Assembly: GCA_045612185.1 (NCBI GenBank)
Contig: JAZKYO010000100.1
Location: forward strand, 1-64,000
DNA length: 64,000 nt
DNA from: RGIG8775 sp045612185
Lineage (GTDB): Bacteria > Bacillota > Clostridia > Oscillospirales > CAG-272
Reading direction: 5' to 3'
Of this stretch, positions 40,201 to 47,491 are shown in pieces. A model generated the notes under the pieces. The model saw only the letters and a program-made list of their open reading frames with translations. It ran no database searches and was not told the origin of the DNA. Numbering within the stretch: position 1 is the stretch's first letter; every line of letters starts with the position of its first letter. The translations under genes were made by a program, and so were the position numbers.

Positions 40201-40971
40201 ATGTTCAGTTTGAGCAACATAATGCTGTACCTGCTTTCGTTGCCGATAGTACTTATTGCGCTTTCGGTGCACGAGGCGTCTCACGGATACGCCGCCTACA
40301 AGTTGGGTGACCCCACCGCAAAGAACCTTGGCAGGCTTACCCTTAACCCAATAAAGCACATTGAGCCATTCGGTTTTCTGTGCATGCTTATATTCCGCTT
40401 CGGTTGGGCAAAGCCCGTGCCGATTTCCACCAGACATTTCAAAAAGCCACGCAGAGATATGGCAATTACCGCCGCAGCGGGTCCCGTGTCAAACGTAGTT
40501 TTGTCCTTTGTTTTCGCAATTCTTCTGAGACTTCAGATGATATTAATGGAATCATTCTTTCAAAAGGATATTAACAACGTTCTTCTGTATTTCAGCGGTT
40601 ACGCGGTTGATTTTTCGGCGGGCTTCAACATTATGGCGGCGCTTACCTATATTCTTTACATCGGCGTTGTGCTTAACATAAGCCTGGCCATTTTCAACCT
40701 TATTCCGATACCGCCCTTTGACGGATCGAGAATCGCTTATATTTTCCTGCCCGTAGACCTCTATTTCAGAGTTATGAGATACGAGCGCATCATTCAAGCC
40801 GTCGTGCTTGTACTTCTTATAGGCGTGCCCTTTTTCGGCGACCTTATAAGCAGCGCGACAAGCGGTCTCGCGTCGCTTATCCTCACAATTTTCGGTCTTA
40901 ACGGCGACAACTCCGCAACCTACGGTCTTAACTATATTCTTTTCTACGTTTCCGCAGTTTTCTCATTTTAA
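40201..40971 (+). CDS. site-2 protease family (M50) membrane metalloprotease
   Basis: A 256-residue membrane protein with the zinc motif H24-E25-A-S-H28 in the first helix and NLIPIPPFDGS as the distal zinc ligand segment. About six membrane helices. It matches the short rhomboid-independent M50 group that cleaves membrane-spanning segments; the substrate is unknown. GAAAGGAG precedes the ATG. It is 19 bp after engB and 18 bp before scpA, in one long operon. Confidence 0.9.
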   Translation: MFSLSNIMLYLLSLPIVLIALSVHEASHGYAAYKLGDPTAKNLGRLTLNPIKHIEPFGFLCMLIFRFGWAKPVPISTRHFKKPRRDMAITAAAGPVSNVVLSFVFAILLRLQMILMESFFQKDINNVLLYFSGYAVDFSAGFNIMAALTYILYIGVVLNISLAIFNLIPIPPFDGSRIAYIFLPVDLYFRVMRYERIIQAVVLVLLIGVPFFGDLISSATSGLASLILTIFGLNGDNSATYGLNYILFYVSAVFSF

Positions 40972-40989
40972 CTATGAAAGGCAATTCAA

Positions 40990-41772
40990 ATGGCTGAACT
41001 GACATATAAGCTTGAGCTTTTTGAGGGTCCGCTTGACCTTCTGCTCTCGCTTATCCACAAAAACAAAGTTAATATTGAAGATATCCCGATCGTCCTGATA
41101 TTCGACCAGTACATGGAGTATATCAACGAGGCGCAAAGACTTGACCTTGACCTTGCCAGCGAATTTATCGTTATGGCAAGCGAGCTTATGCTGATAAAAA
41201 GCAAGATGCTTCTCCCACGCAACGAGGAGCTTGAGGAAGACCCCAGAAAACAGCTTGCCGATGCCCTTATCAAATATCAGCAGGCAAAGGCGGCGGCTTT
41301 GGTGCTAGCGCCTATGTACGTGGCTTACAGCGGACGTTTTGTAAAGGATACCGATGAAATTTCGGTAGACAAAACCTTTGTTGAGGACCAGGACGTGGAG
41401 CAACTCTGTCTTGCGGCACGCCGTATTATGGACTACAACGCTCTTGCCGAAAAGGCAAAAAGCAAAGAACCGTTTACTCCCATGATAAGCAAGCCTATCG
41501 TACCCGTTGAGATTAAAATAGAGGAAATCCTCTCCCACCTTGACGAGCATCACAGAGCTTCGCTTGAAACCTTGCTTATGAACTCGGTTTCGCTTCCCGA
41601 TATGATTGCGATATTTATAGGAGTTCTTGAGCTGATTAAAATAAAGAAGATTAATATCGTTGACAATGACGAAACAAGACAGGACAGTATGAGAATGATA
41701 TTTGAGGTCAACGAGGACTACGTTCCCGAAGAGGCAAACGAAAAAGCAGAGGAGGCTGACACCGATGAGTGA
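40990..41772 (+). CDS. scpA: segregation and condensation protein A
   Basis: A 260-residue kleisin ScpA that bridges the SMC heads in the chromosome condensation complex. The N-terminal YKLELFEGPLDLLLSLIHKNKVNIEDIPI is the family signature, and the C-terminal winged helix (about 165-240) binds the SMC cap. The acidic tail overlaps the scpB start by 8 bp, so the two are coupled. Confidence 0.96.
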   Translation: MAELTYKLELFEGPLDLLLSLIHKNKVNIEDIPIVLIFDQYMEYINEAQRLDLDLASEFIVMASELMLIKSKMLLPRNEELEEDPRKQLADALIKYQQAKAAALVLAPMYVAYSGRFVKDTDEISVDKTFVEDQDVEQLCLAARRIMDYNALAEKAKSKEPFTPMISKPIVPVEIKIEEILSHLDEHHRASLETLLMNSVSLPDMIAIFIGVLELIKIKKINIVDNDETRQDSMRMIFEVNEDYVPEEANEKAEEADTDE

Positions 41773-42388
41773 ACAGTTAGATCAGATAAACAACGTGCAA
41801 GCGGCGATTGAGGCTATTCTTTACGCCGCGGGATACCCGGTTACTTACGAAAAGCTCTCCGAAGTATTGGGTCTCGCCAAGAAAGACGTCAAGGCTATGG
41901 TCAAACATATGGCAAGCGAGTTCAACGAAGAAAACTCCAAGCGCGGAATTATGCTTCTTGTATTTGACGACTCCTGCCAATTCTGCACCAAGGAGGTTTT
42001 TGCCCCCTACATACGCGAGGCGCTTGAAATACGCCGCGGAGGCAATCTTTCGGCTTCATCCATGGAAGTACTTACCGTTGTGGCATACAATCAGCCTGTG
42101 ACCAGAACCTATATTGATACTATCAGAGGCGTTGACAGTAACTACGCGGTCAACTCGCTTATTGACAAGGAGCTTATTCATGCGGTGGGCAGACTTGACG
42201 CCCCCGGACGTCCCATGCTCTACGGAACTACCGAAAAGTTTCTCAGGGTATTCGGTCTGAACTCACTTTCCGAGCTTCCCAACACAGAGCTTATGTCGCT
42301 TGGCATTGACGCCTCAGGCGACGTAGATACCACTCAGCTGGTTATGCAAATCCCCACAGAGGAAACTGCCGAAAAGCCCGAGGAATAA
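41765..42388 (+). CDS. scpB: segregation and condensation protein B
   Basis: A 207-residue ScpB, the winged-helix dimer partner of ScpA in SMC complexes. Family blocks include AIEAILYAAGYPVT, TVVAYNQPVTRTYIDTIRGV and GRPMLYGTTEKFLRVFGL. The start at 41765 lies within the end of scpA; an upstream in-frame codon would overlap scpA by more than 60 bp. Confidence 0.95.
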   Translation: MSEQLDQINNVQAAIEAILYAAGYPVTYEKLSEVLGLAKKDVKAMVKHMASEFNEENSKRGIMLLVFDDSCQFCTKEVFAPYIREALEIRRGGNLSASSMEVLTVVAYNQPVTRTYIDTIRGVDSNYAVNSLIDKELIHAVGRLDAPGRPMLYGTTEKFLRVFGLNSLSELPNTELMSLGIDASGDVDTTQLVMQIPTEETAEKPEE

Positions 42389-42450
42389 AGGTCACCTAAA
42401 GATTGAACCGACAAAATTCGGTCAATAATCAATCCGAAAGGAATTATTCA

Positions 42451-43077
42451 ATGATAGCGCTTTATATAATAACGGCAGTATTATTACTGCTGCTTGCCAT
42501 TGCTATGTTGCCGATTGCGCTTACCTTAAAATACAAAGATGAGGTTTCGGTACGTCTGTCGCTTTGGGATATAAAACTAAAAGAGTTTCCCAAGAAGAAA
42601 AAGAAAATAAAAATATCCGACTATTCCCAAAAAGCTATCAAAAAGCGGCAGAAAAAAGCCCAAAAGCCACAAAAAGAAAAGCCGAAGTCAAGCGATAAAG
42701 CTCAGACGCCCAAAAAGGGATTGCTTGACAACCTCGGGCTCATAAAAGAACTTTTGACGGTGATTGTCAAGGGTGTTTGGGGCAAGCTTAAAATTAAAGC
42801 TTCAAAAATAGTGATAACCGTAGCTACCGATGACGCCGCAAAAACAGCAATGCTCTTTCCCGCGGTAAACACCGCTGTACTTGGCATAGTCACATTTTTG
42901 GACAACGAGTCAAAATTAAAAAGTCTTGACAAATCGGATATCGCGGTGCGCGCCGATTTTACGGCGCAAAAATCCACCGCCGATATTGAAATTTCGTTTT
43001 CTATGCGGTTATGGCAAATACTTGGAATACTTTTTGCCACCGCGTTAAAATACGTATCACAAAAAACAAAAAAATGA
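42451..43077 (+). CDS. DUF2953-family membrane protein
   Basis: A 208-residue protein with one N-terminal membrane helix (about 2-24), a very basic Lys-rich linker (about 45-85) and a beta-type C-terminal domain. It matches the DUF2953 proteins found between scpB and ytfJ in sporulating Clostridia; its function is unknown. AAAGGAATT precedes the ATG at 42451. Confidence 0.75.
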   Translation: MIALYIITAVLLLLLAIAMLPIALTLKYKDEVSVRLSLWDIKLKEFPKKKKKIKISDYSQKAIKKRQKKAQKPQKEKPKSSDKAQTPKKGLLDNLGLIKELLTVIVKGVWGKLKIKASKIVITVATDDAAKTAMLFPAVNTAVLGIVTFLDNESKLKSLDKSDIAVRADFTAQKSTADIEISFSMRLWQILGILFATALKYVSQKTKK

Positions 43078-43089
43078 GAGGACTATACT

Positions 43090-43572
43090 ATGGCTAACGA
43101 AAACAAATTAGAGGAGATTATACGCACTTCCTTAGAAAACATACGCTCTATGGTAGATGCCAACACCGTAATCGGCACACCCATATCCACAGATAACGGA
43201 GTTACGGTAATACCGATTTCCAAGGTATCGGTAGGCTATGCTTCTGGAGGATTGGATTTTAACGGAAAGAACAAGCCCGTAGGCGACCCGCAGAATTTCG
43301 GTGCGGGCGGCGGAACCGGTGTTTCGGTTACTCCCGTCGGCTTCCTTGTAGTTAAAAGCAACGGCAACGTTGAGATGATTAACGTGGGACAGGCTCCTGC
43401 CGCAAATGATCCTCTTGAGCAGATAGTAGCACTTATAGAGCGTTGCCCCGAGCTTATTGGCAGAGTTAAAAAAGTTTTTGCCAAGAAAGACGGCAAAAAA
43501 GCCGATAACATCGAAATAATCATCGACGAAGAAGCTGACATCGCAGCGGAAGAATCCGAGGAAAACGAATAA
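43090..43572 (+). CDS. ytfJ: sporulation protein YtfJ (GerW family)
   Basis: A 160-residue YtfJ/GerW protein needed for full spore germination in Bacillus. The family core is TVIGTPISTDNGVTVIPISKVSVGYASGG followed by a Gly-rich FGAGGGTGVSVTP stretch and PVGFLVV. The acidic C-terminus is a common variant. It is 12 bp after the DUF2953 gene and supports a spore-forming lifestyle. Confidence 0.93.
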   Translation: MANENKLEEIIRTSLENIRSMVDANTVIGTPISTDNGVTVIPISKVSVGYASGGLDFNGKNKPVGDPQNFGAGGGTGVSVTPVGFLVVKSNGNVEMINVGQAPAANDPLEQIVALIERCPELIGRVKKVFAKKDGKKADNIEIIIDEEADIAAEESEENE

Positions 43573-43593
43573 ACGAATAATCCCCCCTTCGTA

Positions 43594-43617
43594 ACAATAT
43601 ATTTTAATATATTGTTA
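43594..43617. other. 24-bp perfect palindrome between ytfJ and dac
   Basis: AACAATATATT-TT-AATATATTGTT. It lies 16 bp before the dac start codon. It has no T run, and the AT-rich stem is weak as a terminator, so it is more likely a protein-binding site or an mRNA hairpin. Confidence 0.4.
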
Positions 43618-43632
43618 TGTGAGGGGAAAAAA

Positions 43633-44754
43633 ATGAAAAAAACCGTCTGTTTGACTATGGCAGTTATTTGTCTGCTTCCTTTTTTCGCGGTCTTTTCGGT
43701 CGCTGTCGAAGGAATTTCGATTTCCGCAAAAAGTGCCATACTCATCGAAGCCGAAAGCGGAACAGTTCTGTATCAGAAAAACGCCTTTGTCAAGCTTCCG
43801 ATGGCTTCGACCACGAAAATTATGACCGCGCTGGTGGCTATCGAAAGCGGAGATATCGACAGAAAAGTTAAAACAGACAGCCGTGCGCGAGGAGTTGAGG
43901 GCTCTTCAATTTATCTCGCGGAGGGAGAGACGCTTACAATGCGACAGCTCATTTACGCGCTGATGCTTGCCTCAGCAAACGACGCGGCGGCGGCTATCGC
44001 CTATGAAGTGTCGGGCGGAATTGATGGTTTTTCCGCGCTGATGAATAAAAAAGCCGAAGAGATTGGGCTTTCCTCCACGCATTTTACCAATCCCCACGGA
44101 TTACACGATAAAGAGCATTACACCACCGCCTCCGACCTAGCCAAGCTGGCGTCAAAAGCCCTTGAAAACGATATTTTCTTTGAAATATGCTCCTCAAAAA
44201 GCCAAAAAATTCCGCTTAACTGCGATGAAGGAGTAAGATACCTAAGCAATCACAACAAGCTTTTGCGGCTTTACAAGGACTGTATAGGCGTTAAAACGGG
44301 ATTTACCAAGGCAAGCGGAAGATGTCTTGTAAGTGCCGCGGAACGCGACGGGCTTAGGCTTGTGGCGGTTACGCTTAACGCCCCCGATGACTGGCGAGAC
44401 CACACCGCTATGCTTGATTTTGGTTTTGAGCGTTACACAAGGCTTACTCTTGCCGTCAAGGGAGAGCTTACAGCTACGCTTCCTGTTATGGGAGGCGATG
44501 TTTCCGAGGTTATAGTCACCAACTCTGAACGGCTCTCGGCATTTCTCCCCAAGGACGGCGGCGACGTCTATTATAAAATTGAGGCAAACCGTCCGCTGAT
44601 TGCGCCGATAGCGCGAAATACCAAGGTCGGAAAAATAACCTATTTCAGAGACGGTCAAGAAATAGCCTCTTCCCCGCTTTTGGCGGTAAGCGAGGTAAAA
44701 GCCGTGCAGAAAAAAAACTTTTTTTTCGATTGGTTGAAAGGACTTTTTTACTAA
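43633..44754 (+). CDS. dacF: D-alanyl-D-alanine carboxypeptidase (DacF/DacB type)
   Basis: A 373-residue low-molecular-weight penicillin-binding protein. Signal peptide (about 1-26), catalytic Ser59 in ASTTK, then SAN and KTG (VKTGFTKASG) motifs, and a C-terminal beta domain with a terminal amphipathic anchor. It trims the terminal D-Ala of peptidoglycan stems, often in spore cortex synthesis when next to ytfJ. GAGGGG precedes the ATG at 43633. Confidence 0.93.
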   Translation: MKKTVCLTMAVICLLPFFAVFSVAVEGISISAKSAILIEAESGTVLYQKNAFVKLPMASTTKIMTALVAIESGDIDRKVKTDSRARGVEGSSIYLAEGETLTMRQLIYALMLASANDAAAAIAYEVSGGIDGFSALMNKKAEEIGLSSTHFTNPHGLHDKEHYTTASDLAKLASKALENDIFFEICSSKSQKIPLNCDEGVRYLSNHNKLLRLYKDCIGVKTGFTKASGRCLVSAAERDGLRLVAVTLNAPDDWRDHTAMLDFGFERYTRLTLAVKGELTATLPVMGGDVSEVIVTNSERLSAFLPKDGGDVYYKIEANRPLIAPIARNTKVGKITYFRDGQEIASSPLLAVSEVKAVQKKNFFFDWLKGLFY

Positions 44755-44768
44755 AAGCTAAGAAATTT

Positions 44769-45503
44769 ATGGAACAAATAAGACTGCAAAAATTTTTTAC
44801 CGACTGCGGTATTCTTTCCAGACGCGCGGCTGAGGCTGAAATTGCGGCCGGAAAGGTAAAGGTAAACGGTGAAATTGCCGAAATCGGGCAGAAAATAGAC
44901 CCCGAAAACGACGTTGTCGAATACAAGGGAAAAATAATAAACACCTACGAAAAACCGCACTTCACCTATATTATGCTCAACAAACCGCGCGGATATCTTT
45001 CAAGCGTTACCGATGACCGTGGGCGCAAATGCGTTACAGAGTTGGTTGAGGGGGCGGGTGTAAGGCTGTACCCCATAGGGAGGCTTGACATGGACTCCGA
45101 CGGCTTGTTGCTTATGACTAATGACGGAGAGCTTACAAACAAGCTGACTCACCCCAAACATGAAATCCCAAAAATTTATCACGTAAGAATCAAGGGCGCG
45201 GTAAGCGAAGAACTGATTAAAGAGCTTTCCAAGCCTATGGAAATAGACGGATACACTATTTTACCGGTAGAAACCCACCCCGTCACCGTAAAACAGGACT
45301 TTTCGGTGCTTGAGATGACGCTTTACGAGGGCAGAAACCGCCAAATAAGAAAAATGTGCGACAAAGTTGGACTTAAGATTCTGAGACTTTGCCGCGTAGC
45401 CGTCGGAAACATAAAACTTGGAGATTTAGCCCCCGGAAAGTGGCGCTATTTAACCAAAACTCAAGTATCATACTTAAAAGGCCCAAAGCAGAAAGGAAAT
45501 TGA
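44769..45503 (+). CDS. rluB: 23S rRNA pseudouridine synthase RluB/RsuA family
   Basis: A 244-residue pseudouridine synthase. S4 RNA-binding domain (about 1-60) and catalytic domain with GRLDMDSDGLLLMTNDGEL holding the active Asp, and the late YEGRNRQIRKM block. The ATG at 44769 lacks a strong ribosome site. A TTG at 44730 inside the end of dac is an alternative, but it adds 13 residues not typical of the family. RluB modifies 23S rRNA; RsuA would modify 16S. Confidence 0.92.
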   Translation: MEQIRLQKFFTDCGILSRRAAEAEIAAGKVKVNGEIAEIGQKIDPENDVVEYKGKIINTYEKPHFTYIMLNKPRGYLSSVTDDRGRKCVTELVEGAGVRLYPIGRLDMDSDGLLLMTNDGELTNKLTHPKHEIPKIYHVRIKGAVSEELIKELSKPMEIDGYTILPVETHPVTVKQDFSVLEMTLYEGRNRQIRKMCDKVGLKILRLCRVAVGNIKLGDLAPGKWRYLTKTQVSYLKGPKQKGN

Positions 45504-45504
45504 A

Positions 45505-45927
45505 ATGCTTAAAGTTTTACCTATACAGACAAAAGAGGAGCAGGAAATAGCCGCCTCAAGATGCGGTATCAGCTTCAGACCCGATGCCCTCGCATACGCC
45601 GCAACGGTTGACGATGTTTTTGTAGGCGTGGGGCAGTTCAAGCTCACTCCAAACGGCGGTGAGGTTTACGACATCGCCCTTCTCCCCGACAAAGAGGATT
45701 TTGAGGCAACCTTTGTTATGGGACGCGCCATGCTCAACTTTATAGACCTGTGCGGTGTTCATTACGCAAAATATCTTTCCGACAAGGTTGACGACACACT
45801 TCTGCGCGCCATTGGCTTTGAGAAAAATGATGACGGAATCTACGATATTGACCTTACCGATTTCTTCAAGCACCCATGTCAACACCATAAAAACGGACCT
45901 AATCCTTGTGACACGCCCAAGAAATAA
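45505..45927 (+). CDS. small GNAT-like protein
   Basis: A 140-residue protein whose first 110 residues follow the beta-alpha order of a short GNAT domain (VGVGQFKLTPNGGEVYDIALLPD then a helix). The canonical acetyl-CoA loop is not clear, so activity is uncertain. The C-terminal tail HPCQHHKNGPNPC could bind a metal. The stop of rluB and the ATG are one base apart, so it is cotranscribed. Confidence 0.65.
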   Translation: MLKVLPIQTKEEQEIAASRCGISFRPDALAYAATVDDVFVGVGQFKLTPNGGEVYDIALLPDKEDFEATFVMGRAMLNFIDLCGVHYAKYLSDKVDDTLLRAIGFEKNDDGIYDIDLTDFFKHPCQHHKNGPNPCDTPKK

Positions 45928-45986
45928 TCGGTTTCGACAGCATTTTACCAAATAATACTTGATTTTTTCTCTTTTTACAACAAGCT

Positions 45987-46021
45987 CTGCTTTAATTGTC
46001 AATTTTTACCAATTAAAGCAG
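45987..46021 (+). terminator. terminator before spo0A
   Basis: The 12-bp perfect stem CTGCTTTAATTG with its complement is followed by GGCATTTTT. It ends the lon-to-GNAT operon. Confidence 0.8.
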
Positions 46022-46055
46022 GGCATTTTTGTTTATTATTTCGACTGGAAACCAC

Positions 46056-46084
46056 TTGCAATTTTTACCAATTTATGGTAAAAT
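46056..46084 (+). promoter_or_regulatory. spo0A promoter
   Basis: -35 TTGCAA (46056-46061), 17-bp spacer ending in TGG, -10 TAAAAT (46079-46084), 40 bp before the start codon. Half-site-like ATTTTTACCAATT words occur here and in the terminator loop. Confidence 0.65.
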
Positions 46085-46124
46085 ATAGCAGTAAACCAAA
46101 TTACTCAACATAAAGGAGAAAATC

Positions 46125-46904
46125 ATGACAAACCCAAACGCCAAAATTCTTATCGCAGACGAAAACCCCATGCAAAGACAGTCGCTTAAGGACGGACTTA
46201 GAAACGCGGGCTACCGCAACATTGACGATGCCGCCAATGGCGAGGACGCGCTGGTAAAAATAAACAGATATCACCCCGACATCGTCTTAATAGACCTTTG
46301 CCTCTCAAAGCTTGACGGTATAGGAGTTCTCAGAAACAGCAAGCAGATAAATTTCGGCAACGACGCCGCCCCTGCTTTTATCATTTTCTCGGTATTCGCC
46401 AACTCCAACACCTTTCTTGAGGCGGCAAACGCGGGTGCGGAGCTTTGCCTTATGAAGCCATACAATATCGGAAGTCTGTGCGAACACATAGAAGCTATTC
46501 TTCGCAACAGAGAAAAAGGCATTACCGCAAGCACCGCCGAAAATCAAGCGCCCGATATTGAAACCCAGGTAACAAAAATCATTCATCAAATCGGTGTACC
46601 CGCGCACATAAAGGGCTATCAGTACCTCCGAAGTGCGATTATGATGACCATAAAGGACTCGGACATCATAAATTCCGTGACCAAGGTTCTCTACCCCACC
46701 GTGGCAAAGCAGTATCAGACCACCACAAGCCGCGTGGAGCGCGCCATTCGCCACGCCATTGAGGTTGCGTGGGACAGAGGCGACGTTGATACCCTCAACT
46801 CCTATTTCGGCTACACTATACAGAACAACCGCGGAAAGCCCACAAATTCGGAATTTATCGCCATGATTGCCGATAACCTGAGACTTAAATACAAAATCAA
46901 ATAA
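46125..46904 (+). CDS. spo0A: sporulation master regulator Spo0A
   Basis: A 259-residue response regulator. The receiver domain (about 5-125) has phospho-acceptor Asp57 (VLIDLCL), an acidic ADEN pocket and Lys in LMKPYN. The C-terminal Spo0A DNA-binding domain (about 150-259) keeps the recognition helix SRVERAIRHAIEVAW and the KPTNSEFIAMIAD tail. It switches cells to sporulation when phosphorylated. The usual upstream neighbour spoIVB is absent. AAAGGAG precedes the ATG. Confidence 0.96.
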   Translation: MTNPNAKILIADENPMQRQSLKDGLRNAGYRNIDDAANGEDALVKINRYHPDIVLIDLCLSKLDGIGVLRNSKQINFGNDAAPAFIIFSVFANSNTFLEAANAGAELCLMKPYNIGSLCEHIEAILRNREKGITASTAENQAPDIETQVTKIIHQIGVPAHIKGYQYLRSAIMMTIKDSDIINSVTKVLYPTVAKQYQTTTSRVERAIRHAIEVAWDRGDVDTLNSYFGYTIQNNRGKPTNSEFIAMIADNLRLKYKIK

Positions 46905-46910
46905 ATATAA

Positions 46911-46954
46911 AAAAAGAACTGAGTCATTAGGGTCGTACCCTAAAGGACAGTTTT
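46911..46954 (+). repeat. terminator-like repeat, left copy
   Basis: AAAAAGAACTGAGTC, a 17-base variable centre with a TTAGGG/CCCTAA hairpin, then AAGGACAGTTTT. The same arms with a different 17-base centre occur inverted at 50230-50276. It lies just after spo0A and can serve as its terminator. Confidence 0.7.
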
Positions 46955-46960
46955 GCAAGA

Positions 46961-46996
46961 ATACGGTATATCTCGAAAGAGGTATGCCGTATTTTT
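46961..46996 (+). terminator. second hairpin after spo0A
   Basis: The stem ATACGG.ATATCTC with its near complement (GAGGTAT.CCGTAT) and a GAAA loop is followed by TTTTT. Beyond it, up to 47232, I see only a GGCGTAG/CTACGCC hairpin near 47103-47124 and no gene. Confidence 0.75.
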
Positions 46997-47232
46997 GTAT
47001 TTGTGGATACAAATGCAGTGCTTGTCAAGAAAAAATGATGTCGTTAAATTCACGCTCTTTTTCAAAAAGTAAAAAGCCAAAACATAGTTTAAAATCTTAA
47101 CAGGCGTAGTGAATTTGCTACGCCCTATCTGTTTGTCATACGAAATAGACCCATCACCAAGGTAGATTGTCCGCATAAGTCCAACAAAGTCCTTAAAAGT
47201 ACATATAAATAACAAAAGTTCCTCAAAAGGTC

Positions 47233-47261
47233 TTTACATTCCAAAATAATTGTGATATAAT
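47233..47261 (+). promoter_or_regulatory. promoter of the restriction-modification module
   Basis: -35 TTTACA (47233-47238), 17-bp spacer, -10 TATAAT (47256-47261), 32 bp before the HTH gene. Confidence 0.75.
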
Positions 47262-47293
47262 TATTTTGTATATCATTGTTTTAGGAGGATTTT

Positions 47294-47491
47294 ATGACAG
47301 AGGAGCTATTTACGGTCTTACAAGCTGCTGAATATTTGCAAGTTTGTGAAAAAACTGTTCGTAGACTTATTAATTCTAAAACACTTGCCGCGTCGAAGGT
47401 GGGCAAAAGCTGGAGAATAAAAAAGTCTGATATAGATAATTATTTATCCGCGACATCAAATTTATCGAAAGGAGCAATCGTCAATGAGTGA
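47294..47491 (+). CDS. excisionase-type HTH DNA-binding protein
   Basis: A 65-residue MerR/excisionase-like (HTH_17) protein: FTVLQAAEYLQVCEKTVRRLI recognition helix, then GKSWRIKKSDIDNYL wing. AGGAGG precedes the ATG. The end overlaps the methylase gene start by 8 bp, so it is coupled to it and probably a controller of the module, not the excisionase of a nearby element; no integrase is adjacent. Confidence 0.85.
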   Translation: MTEELFTVLQAAEYLQVCEKTVRRLINSKTLAASKVGKSWRIKKSDIDNYLSATSNLSKGAIVNE

